The notes beneath the pieces were generated by a model that was not told where the DNA came from, made no database searches, and saw only the letters and a program-made list of their open reading frames with translations. The position numbers and the translations under genes are program-made. From a virus, in the IMG/VR virus record IMGVR_UViG_3300028844_006119, positions 78,187 through 142,186 of that record: a stretch of DNA of 64,000 nt. The stretch is one strand, 5' to 3'. Positions 58,676 to 64,000 of this stretch are shown here, in pieces (the first letter of the stretch is position 1; every line of letters starts with the position of its first letter).

Positions 58676-59122
58676 CTAGTTCATTTCGTTGATCATGGCG
58701 GCAGCTCGGACTAGTCCTGCCTCCCTGGCTATTGCAAACTTCTGAGACGCGGCGCGGACCTCTTTGAGGCCCATCACTGCCTTCTCAATCTCTTCCCTGC
58801 TGGAGTCCACGCTATTGAGGACGGACTCGCACTCTAGAACCTTGGCCTTCATGTCTATCAACCCTTTGTGGATGAAGCCGTTCTTCTCTAGCCATTCGGC
58901 GTAGGTAGGATCGTCCTGGGCAAGCATCTGGGCCACGGCCTTTGCCACGGACTCGACCCCCTGGGCAAACTCCGGGTCCTCGGCCATACGGACCTCTACC
59001 TCCATCACCTTCCCGTAGCCGTCCGCAAGTTCTCCGTGGCCGTTCATGGCCCGCCACACATCGAAAAGGCCAGGCCAGCGCTTATCTAGAGCTTCTAGGT
59101 CTGCGATTGGATCATTCTTCAT
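58676..59122 (-). CDS. Hypothetical helical protein
   Basis: The ATG at 59122 follows AAGGAGA and gives 148 residues. It is helical throughout (PIADLEALDKRWPGLFDVWRAM, given as pattern) with acidic and Ala-rich stretches. The start overlaps the end of the previous gene. It could be a phage-specific regulator. No family is recognised. Confidence 0.65.
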   Translation of the reverse strand: MKNDPIADLEALDKRWPGLFDVWRAMNGHGELADGYGKVMEVEVRMAEDPEFAQGVESVAKAVAQMLAQDDPTYAEWLEKNGFIHKGLIDMKAKVLECESVLNSVDSSREEIEKAVMGLKEVRAASQKFAIAREAGLVRAAAMINEMN

Positions 59123-59465
59123 CGCTTTTCTCCTTGGGCGTAAAGCCCTCACAGGTTGATTCACAGGGTCCGAGGATCTGCAGGTCCGCGCACCCATAGG
59201 TGCTGCTGGGCAGCACCATGAGGAAGCACCCGTGGGTGCAATCCATACAGAGTTGGGAGGATGGCCACATGACCAGGGTCATTTCCCCCAAGGCCGGTAG
59301 ACCGGCACCGCTCAGGCCATCCTGGATGTCCCGCAGAGCCATCTTCCCGTACATCTTGGTGATCTCCCGAAGGGAGAGCTCATATAGGGACTCTACGTCC
59401 TCGATCCCATCTCGAGCCAGCCTCTCTGTGAGCTCAGGCCCCGCAACAGCCATCATGGTCATCAT
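59112..59465 (-). CDS. Helix-hairpin-helix protein, RNAP alpha-CTD-like
   Basis: The ATG overlaps the previous stop (ATGA). Residues about 11-55 (LTERLARDGIEDVESLYEL, then REITKMYGKMALRDIQDGLSGAGL as parts) follow the order of a helix-hairpin-helix like the RNA polymerase alpha C-terminal domain: GI, hydrophobic helix, then G-K-x-x-L-x-x-I and GL. A second part with cysteines (LCMDCTHGC and CESTCEG) may bind metal. In a phage with its own RNA polymerase this could be a promoter-binding or accessory factor, which is speculative. Confidence 0.6.
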   Translation of the reverse strand: MMTMMAVAGPELTERLARDGIEDVESLYELSLREITKMYGKMALRDIQDGLSGAGLPALGEMTLVMWPSSQLCMDCTHGCFLMVLPSSTYGCADLQILGPCESTCEGFTPKEKSDEE

Positions 59466-59983
59466 GGTCGCATCCTCATAATGAATATCTCCGCCACAAC
59501 CAGGGTTCCGTCCCGACTCTCCCCTTCGACGAAGATCGCCATAGCCACCTCAACATTTTCGGGGGCAGACATATGGATGTTTACGTTCTCCTTGAACAGT
59601 GCCCGAAGGGCCAAGTTCGTCTCTGTCCAGAACTTCAGCTGCATCAGAGAGTCACAAAACTCATCGTCCTGCCTTATCTCCCTGGCACGCTCCACTGCCT
59701 TCGTGATGTCGGGCAGTCGAGCTTCTGTTTCTTCTGGGTACTCGCCTGTCTTCATCCACCCCTTGAGGGCGCCAAGCTCATAGGCGATGACGAAGTCATC
59801 CAGTTCAAACTCCTGGTTGTTCATTGTAATTTGGATGGCCGTGTGCCCGTTCGTGGCCTCCATTACCAGCGACGGGGAGCCGCTCTCGGATCGGACCTGT
59901 ATCAGGCTCAGATCTTCTCTGTCCTTTCCTCCGCAGAAGTGCGTGCATGCCTTTACTGCGCAGGGGAGTAGTAGTTCGTCCAT
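59462..59983 (-). CDS. Sliding-clamp-like protein
   Basis: The 173-residue protein has an N-terminal LVMEATNGHTAIQI strand-turn like the clamp-domain AxDG motif, a helical middle, and ends VVAEIFIMRMRP, resembling the last strand and MPMR-type end of bacterial beta clamps. It is far shorter than a three-domain clamp. It may be a minimal or divergent clamp, or only a clamp-like fold. It sits in a leftward operon with replication-type genes. Confidence 0.5.
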   Translation of the reverse strand: MDELLLPCAVKACTHFCGGKDREDLSLIQVRSESGSPSLVMEATNGHTAIQITMNNQEFELDDFVIAYELGALKGWMKTGEYPEETEARLPDITKAVERAREIRQDDEFCDSLMQLKFWTETNLALRALFKENVNIHMSAPENVEVAMAIFVEGESRDGTLVVAEIFIMRMRP

Positions 59984-59986
59984 CTT

Positions 59987-60385
59987 TTACTTTCTTGTTG
60001 GTGTGATTGTGTAGAAGTCAGAGTGATCCGATTCCTCGTACCGGGACTCCACGACGGTCTCGGATTCGATCATGTGCGGAAGGATGTTTTCGCAGAATGT
60101 GCGAATCTCATCCTGGTAGTTCTTGAGGGAGCACAGCACCTCCCAGGAGGCTCCCTTGAGTCTGGAGTACTGCTCTTCCTCCCCGGCCCATCCTCCGAGA
60201 TAGCAGAGAGAGCCCCAGGGAATGAAGTCGCAGCGGCCAACTCGTACCCAGTCCGCGAGCCAGGGGACATCGAACTTCTCGGCCGCTTCGTGCCACCCTC
60301 GACTCTGCCTGTCTTCCTGGCACCAAGAGATGACCTCTCGGGCTTCTTCTGTTACTTGTGCTTGAAACCGCACTCCGGTGTACAT
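59987..60385 (-). CDS. Hypothetical Trp/Cys-rich protein, first of a leftward operon
   Basis: This 132-residue protein starts behind the promoter-like motif at 60423-60437 and is followed by four coupled genes. It is rich in Trp, Glu and Arg (VISWCQEDRQSRGWHEAAEKF, given as pattern) with three cysteines. No motif is recognised. The ribosome binding site (GGGAG) lies in a short hairpin GGGAG/CTCCC, which might regulate translation. Confidence 0.6.
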   Translation of the reverse strand: MYTGVRFQAQVTEEAREVISWCQEDRQSRGWHEAAEKFDVPWLADWVRVGRCDFIPWGSLCYLGGWAGEEEQYSRLKGASWEVLCSLKNYQDEIRTFCENILPHMIESETVVESRYEESDHSDFYTITPTRK

Positions 60386-60422
60386 TCCGATGGGAGACTC
60401 CCAGTTAGTTAGAGTTTACGTT

Positions 60423-60437
60423 CAATATCCTTATGAC
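60423..60437 (-). promoter_or_regulatory. Leftward promoter-like motif, copy e
   Basis: The reverse strand reads GTCATAAGGATATTG; it matches GKCATAANNNNTTYG except that the third from last base region reads ATTG, keeping TTG. CAAAAGGGC lies about 17 bases upstream. The predicted leader to the ATG at 60385 is 38 nt and drives the unit from 60385 to 58151. Confidence 0.6.
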
Positions 60438-60463
60438 CCAAAAAGAGCCCTTTTGGAGTAGAA

Positions 60464-61009
60464 ATGGCCGAGTCACTAGACGACCTAATTAATGCGATTC
60501 AGCACGCCGTCATTGAGGCACAGGAGATCGCGGAAGATCACCACATTGACCTAGTGGGGCGGTTCTTCGAGGAAGATGAAGAAACGGGAAAGACCCGCGC
60601 CGTTACGCAGGATGTGTGGGTTCCCAGCCCTGGCGGAGAGGACATTATGATCAAAGTGCCCCTCATGACTTTGGCGTCACTGGGAGCAATGAAGATTAAA
60701 GAATTGAAAGTGGAGTTCGAGGCCAAGCTTTCTTCCTTGGATACGGACGAGGCAGATGAGCCCCAGGAGAGGGAATCTAAGCCCCAAAAGAAGGCAGAGA
60801 GGGCCCCACTCGCCCAAAGAGCGAGGAAGGGAGCGTTCTCCCAGAAGATCGGAAGGCGCCGAGGGCGGCGCATGGCGTTAGACTTCAAGCGCGGCGCTGC
60901 CCCCGCAGACGACGCCACAGTTGCTAAGATAAGCATCACCTTCGAAGGAACAGAGCCACCAGAAGGTGTGATCCGGCTCAACAATCAAGTCTTAAAGACA
61001 ATTCCATAG
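60464..61009 (+). CDS. DUF2589-like protein, paralogue 1
   Basis: The 181-residue protein starts behind TTGGAG. Its N-terminal part (LDDLINAIQHAVIEAQEIAEDHH), IMIKVPLMTLASLGAMKIKELKVEFE as pattern, and a final KISITFEGTEPPEGVIRL strand correspond region by region to the next gene, a clear DUF2589 protein. Between them lies a Lys/Arg-rich segment (KIGRRRGRRMALDFKRG). The two genes form a rightward pair divergent from a leftward operon. DUF2589 proteins have no settled function. Confidence 0.65.
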   Translation: MAESLDDLINAIQHAVIEAQEIAEDHHIDLVGRFFEEDEETGKTRAVTQDVWVPSPGGEDIMIKVPLMTLASLGAMKIKELKVEFEAKLSSLDTDEADEPQERESKPQKKAERAPLAQRARKGAFSQKIGRRRGRRMALDFKRGAAPADDATVAKISITFEGTEPPEGVIRLNNQVLKTIP

Positions 61010-61018
61010 GGCATACAA

Positions 61019-61657
61019 ATGGCTAACGAAATCGTGAATATGGGAGATCAATTCTCCGGACTTCCAATGGCGGACCTCATCGGTGCTCCCCTGCTGGCAG
61101 CGTGCGACGCGCAGGTGATCCTGGCGAAGGCTGCAGCAGACTTCATCGACCAGGTCGGCCTGAACTCTGAGGATGGATCGGAGAATAAGGTTGCCCGTAC
61201 TGTCGATTTCAGTATGAGCCGTCCGGCCCAGAACCCTGATGGATCCTCTACTCAAGAGGACATTTCCATCCAGGCCCCTCTTCTCGCTCTCGTCAACGTG
61301 CCTTCCCTCTCAGTGAAGGAGGTCTCCATTGATTTCGAGATGGAGGTCAAGTCTTCCTTCCAGGAGAAGAGCTCTAAGGACGTAAAGGCTGGAGTAGAGG
61401 CTTCCGCTTCTGCGGGATGGGGATGGGGTAAGGCCAGTGTGCGAGTGACGGGCTCTGTGGCCAGCCACAAGGAGAGTGCCCGCAGCTCAGACAACAGTGC
61501 TAAGTACACAGTCCACGTCGCAGCGCGCGATGACGGGCCTCCTGAGGGATTGAGCCGTCTGCTGGACATCATGGCAACAGCTGTTGCTCCGGTGCAGAAG
61601 TCTCTTCCTGCCGAGCCTGCTCCGGTCACCACATCGACTACTAAAAAGAAGAACTAA
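61019..61657 (+). CDS. DUF2589 family protein, paralogue 2
   Basis: The 212-residue protein has the DUF2589 core: MADLIGAPLLAACDAQVILAKAAADFI (given as pattern), ISIQAPLLALVNVPSLSVKEVSIDFEMEVKSS as pattern, and a closing beta region (YTVHVAARDDGPPEGLSRLLDIM). The end is Lys/Thr-rich. It follows its paralogue by nine bases and ends at a strong terminator. I infer that the two form a complex. The phage role is unknown. Confidence 0.75.
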   Translation: MANEIVNMGDQFSGLPMADLIGAPLLAACDAQVILAKAAADFIDQVGLNSEDGSENKVARTVDFSMSRPAQNPDGSSTQEDISIQAPLLALVNVPSLSVKEVSIDFEMEVKSSFQEKSSKDVKAGVEASASAGWGWGKASVRVTGSVASHKESARSSDNSAKYTVHVAARDDGPPEGLSRLLDIMATAVAPVQKSLPAEPAPVTTSTTKKKN

Positions 61658-61667
61658 AAGCTTCAAA

Positions 61668-61696
61668 GAAGACGGCCCCCGAAAGGGGCCGTCTTC
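61668..61696 (+). terminator. Terminator after the DUF2589 pair
   Basis: GAAGACGGCCCC pairs perfectly with GGGGCCGTCTTC over 12 bp around a CGAAA loop, followed by TCG and pyrimidines. It ends the rightward unit just before the convergent end of the leftward gene at 61704. Confidence 0.75.
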
Positions 61697-61703
61697 TCGT
61701 CTC

Positions 61704-62585
61704 TCAGCTTTCTTCCTCTCCCATGGCGTCCCAATCAGGACTTCCTGGGAACATCGGAAGCCGGTACTTGGGGGAGAGCCTACGAAGCTTCTTCCCTCGG
61801 ATCTCTGCCTTCCATGCGTAGGCCAGCCACGTCATGAACTCATCATGCGTGATCCGGAAGCCCTTGTGCCGGTACTGTAGGATCCTCTCTCGTAGCGCCA
61901 GGGCCGGAGAACCCTCCTCGAGGCCGATTCCTGTCAGGTACTTCTCGAAGAAGGTGTCTGCCTTCTCCTTGTTCCAGCTGCGCATGTAGACGTACATGGC
62001 GATGGAGGGCCCGGAATGGCACCGAACCCCACTCTGGCTCTTGTGCGAAAAGTACGCAGCCAGGCATTCCTGAATAGCAGGCACTTCTTCGAGAAGGTCG
62101 TACACTTCCGAGTTGGAAGGGCTTGATGCCCGAGTGAGGATCCTTCGCCTTCCTCCTTCCATCCGCCAGTAGGCGGAGCACGCCGCGGCGAGGTCACGTC
62201 CCCTCTTGTACCCCAGGATGTTGAGTTGACTGCCCCGCGTCCTTCCCATTCCCTGGTCCATGACCAGTTGGGCCCCCTCCTCTACTCCCGTAAACACCAC
62301 ACTCTGGAACGGAGTTTCCGATTCAATGCAGGCCCGGAGGCGGTGCTGGCCGTCCAGCAGCTTCCCACTCTTTGCGAAGCGAATGGCGTCGCCCGTAACC
62401 TTCCAGTTCCCTGCAGCCATGTCCTTCGCGTATCTGGAGATTCTGTGGTTGTTGATCGTACGGTTGTTGAGGTTCTTGTCCAACCAAGACGTGGCCATTT
62501 CTGGAGTTACCCAGATGGCCTTTGCAACCGAGGCTCCTGCCCCCGTTGGTGTCTTCGGTGTCTTCTTTGTCTTCTTTGCGGGCAT
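61704..62585 (-). CDS. ParB-like DGQHR protein
   Basis: The 293-residue protein has a Lys/Thr/Pro-rich N terminus and then the segment WVTPEMATSWLDKN, NWKVTGDAIRFAKSGKLLDGQHRLRAC (given as pattern), the ParB-like nuclease-fold signature DGQHR (about residues 78-82). GMGRTR and a helical C-terminal region of about 180 residues follow. It may bind or cut DNA, or act as a regulator. It has its own weak promoter-like motif and 5' hairpin upstream. Confidence 0.7.
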   Translation of the reverse strand: MPAKKTKKTPKTPTGAGASVAKAIWVTPEMATSWLDKNLNNRTINNHRISRYAKDMAAGNWKVTGDAIRFAKSGKLLDGQHRLRACIESETPFQSVVFTGVEEGAQLVMDQGMGRTRGSQLNILGYKRGRDLAAACSAYWRMEGGRRRILTRASSPSNSEVYDLLEEVPAIQECLAAYFSHKSQSGVRCHSGPSIAMYVYMRSWNKEKADTFFEKYLTGIGLEEGSPALALRERILQYRHKGFRITHDEFMTWLAYAWKAEIRGKKLRRLSPKYRLPMFPGSPDWDAMGEEES

Positions 62586-62606
62586 GAAAAGCTCCTCTCG
62601 GTAGTT

Positions 62607-62626
62607 GTAGAGTTACTTTTCTCTAC
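62607..62626 (-). promoter_or_regulatory. 5'-terminal hairpin of the DGQHR leader
   Basis: The leader starts GTAGAG and pairs perfectly with CTCTAC after an 8-nt loop, and GAGAGGAG follows as ribosome binding site. The outer pair falls at 62626, one base from the +1 predicted from the adjacent motif. Confidence 0.45.
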
Positions 62627-62641
62627 TAAATGCCTTATTAC
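62627..62641 (-). promoter_or_regulatory. Leftward promoter-like motif, copy g (weak)
   Basis: The reverse strand reads GTAATAAGGCATTTA, with ATAA and TTT conserved but GKC replaced by GTA. It overlaps the stop codon of the upstream leftward gene. The distance to the ATG at 62585 (about 42 nt) and the 5' hairpin argue that it is a diverged copy. Confidence 0.4.
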
Positions 62642-63039
62642 TTATTTTCCTCTTCCTTTTCGGACACAGTTAGTCCGGACTCTTCCGCAGACAGGAGGTC
62701 GGCCCAGTCCCACCACACATCTGCCCGCGCGGCGTCCTCGTCTGAGTTGACCCAGAGGGCGACACTGATTCCGTCGTCGTTGTGCAGGAGCCCAACATCA
62801 AGTCCGTGAGGGAGCCCCAGCCAATAGCGGGTGTCGCCTTCCTTGGCGTCCATCTCGTAGGGGGTGGGCGGCCCCTCAATCTTTGCGCGCTCCCACACGG
62901 TGTGCGCTCGGTCCAGCAGCTCGTTGATGTCCTTCACTTCAAGGTCCATCGACTTTGCCGCGTCTGTGACGTTGTAGTCACTGGCGATCAGTTCGCACAG
63001 AAGACGTGCGAACTGAACTTCATTGTTACCCCAGCTCAT
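62638..63039 (-). CDS. Hypothetical acidic protein
   Basis: The 133-residue protein is helical in its N-terminal part, with AAKSMDLEVKDINELLDRAH suggesting a small HTH-like helix pair, then a Trp/Asp-rich beta region (GLLHNDDGISVALWV). It overlaps the upstream gene. No family is recognised. Confidence 0.6.
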   Translation of the reverse strand: MSWGNNEVQFARLLCELIASDYNVTDAAKSMDLEVKDINELLDRAHTVWERAKIEGPPTPYEMDAKEGDTRYWLGLPHGLDVGLLHNDDGISVALWVNSDEDAARADVWWDWADLLSAEESGLTVSEKEEENK

Positions 63040-63278
63040 TCCTCCTCCCAGTCGTACGGAGTAAGGTACTCAGGGTCTGAGCTCTGCTCCTCCAGGAGCA
63101 CCTTCATCTCTTCGTGGGTGACCTCTACGGACTCCATGTCGGTCACATTGCCGGAAGCGTGCCCGTGGATGGTCATGTGGATGATGTCGCTCAACCCCAT
63201 GTCATCCGGTAGCGGGCTGGTAGGGTCCTCCGTCAACACCTCGAAGACGATTGTCGTCTTCCAGAACTTGGTCTTCAT
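63036..63278 (-). CDS. Small acidic hypothetical protein
   Basis: The ATG at 63278 overlaps the previous stop (ATGA); AGCAGGA precedes it. The 80-residue protein is acidic with a beta start (KFWKTTIVFEVLTEDP) and MTIHGHASGN in the middle. It is coupled on both sides. Function is unknown. Confidence 0.6.
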   Translation of the reverse strand: MKTKFWKTTIVFEVLTEDPTSPLPDDMGLSDIIHMTIHGHASGNVTDMESVEVTHEEMKVLLEEQSSDPEYLTPYDWEEE

Positions 63279-63721
63279 TTCCTGCTCCAATGGTTTCGGT
63301 AGATCATGTTGGTCTTGCTGATCCTCATCATGAGTCGCCAGCAGCCCTCCTCTATTGCTCGGGCCCGGTGTTCATAGGCCCCGCTGTACTCCCACACCGT
63401 TCCGGCATGAAGGACTGTCCCGTCTCTGCCGAGGGTGGGGACTCCTCCAATCGTCAGAAGACGGTGGATCTCATCGGGCTCTTCGCGCCCATCACAATGC
63501 CACCGACCGTGCCCAAACCGACCTTCTGGCTCTAAGAACCGGAAGTGGTAGGTCAGTCGCGGCCCTTCTATGCCCTCGGACATCCTCTCGAACAGCTCAA
63601 CCATGTGCGCAGGAAGGTTCCTACGCACGAAGGCCTGACTTGCGTAACGAAAAGAGCCGATAGGCAGCCCTTCCAGACTCGGGTGAGTCTGGAAGAGCGC
63701 CTTTGCGGTCATCGGGTGCAT
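63275..63721 (-). CDS. Possible 2OG-Fe(II) oxygenase-like small protein
   Basis: The 148-residue protein has WHCDG (an HxD-type motif near residue 75) and, about 40 residues later, YEHRARAI and WRLMMRIS, which could supply the distal His and Arg of a 2OG-Fe(II) oxygenase. A beta-rich pattern between them (LLTIGGVPTLGRDGTVLHAG) is compatible with the fold. The protein is short and I cannot exclude chance. It overlaps its neighbours in the leftward operon. Confidence 0.45.
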   Translation of the reverse strand: MHPMTAKALFQTHPSLEGLPIGSFRYASQAFVRRNLPAHMVELFERMSEGIEGPRLTYHFRFLEPEGRFGHGRWHCDGREEPDEIHRLLTIGGVPTLGRDGTVLHAGTVWEYSGAYEHRARAIEEGCWRLMMRISKTNMIYRNHWSRK

Positions 63722-63999
63722 GCCTGGTCGCCGGTGTCGATGTAGTTCTGGCTACAAGCACTGTGCCCGCATCTGATGCGGTCCCACGGAGTCATTAGGC
63801 GCTCTGGGTCGAGCAGTGACCGACCCTTGTGGTGGTAGATACCACCAACACACTCCATGTTCTCATTCTCATCGGGATGTGTCGAGAACACTCGATCCTC
63901 GTTGTGCCCGAATGGGATGATCCTGCCATCCTCGAGGATGATTCCATCTGAGAACATGTCCCAGCTCAAGACCTTTCTGCCATCAAAATCTACGAAGTA
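63709..63999 (-). CDS. Partial hypothetical protein, open to the right edge
   Basis: The leftward frame stays open from the window edge to a stop at 63709, so the true start may lie outside; internal TTG (63969) and ATG (63957) codons exist. The visible part has VGGIYHHKGRSLLDPERLMTPWDRIRCGHSAC and ends in DTGDQACTR (given as pattern), with three cysteines or histidines that may bind metal. Unknown function. Confidence 0.5.
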   Translation of the reverse strand, partial: YFVDFDGRKVLSWDMFSDGIILEDGRIIPFGHNEDRVFSTHPDENENMECVGGIYHHKGRSLLDPERLMTPWDRIRCGHSACSQNYIDTGDQACTR

Positions 64000-64000
64000 C

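Noticed and set aside
1-64000. Integrated prophage in a bacterial chromosome
   Set aside because: No host-like gene, integrase, attachment repeat or tRNA is visible, and phage gene packing continues to both edges.

Overview
The window is part of the genome of a large tailed phage with a contractile tail (myovirus morphology, class Caudoviricetes), not a bacterial chromosome. Evidence is a complete late module: portal, large terminase, prohead-protease-like protein, HK97-type major capsid protein, neck and connector genes, a giant tail sheath and a tail tube. Genes are packed with ATGA, GTGA and TGATG overlaps. No rRNA, tRNA, transposase or host metabolic gene is visible. The host cannot be named from the sequence.

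Layout. Positions 1-500 hold a leftward pair. Positions 572-20992 are a rightward late block: small Gly-rich virion-type proteins, the portal, a 2112-residue fused beta-beta' RNA polymerase, a baseplate-hub-like protein and further structural genes. A leftward four-gene cassette of small proteins (5590-6349) interrupts it. Positions 20967-21795 are leftward. Positions 21861-23585 are the terminase. Positions 23648-25308 are a leftward regulatory island with an HTH protein. Positions 25327-45876 are the rightward head and tail operon. Positions 45860-49223 are leftward and hold a MoxR/CobS-like AAA ATPase with a VWA/CobT-like partner. Positions 49336-50917 are a small rightward ParB operon. Positions 50998-55152 are leftward fibre-like genes. 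Positions 55211-63999 are mostly leftward genes that look early or replicative: a type II topoisomerase B subunit, a clamp-like protein, a helix-hairpin-helix protein and a DGQHR protein. A rightward DUF2589 pair and one small rightward gene are embedded there.

Three layers of structure stand out. (1) The phage carries a complete multisubunit-type RNA polymerase as one polypeptide inside its virion gene block. (2) Leftward transcription units share an intergenic promoter-like motif, GKCATAANNNNTTYG, placed 20-42 nt before the start codon. At several of them the predicted transcript begins with a perfect hairpin. (3) Many late proteins carry a short FFSDE(I/V)EKxA tag and/or repeated K-x-A-(S/A) sites, and the polymerase carries one in its C-terminal tail. 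The same block encodes a prohead-protease-like protein. My working inference is that tagged cargo, possibly including the polymerase, is packaged in the head and processed there. The polymerase would then transcribe the leftward early genes after injection. The motifs are visible in the sequence; the functional links between them are inference.
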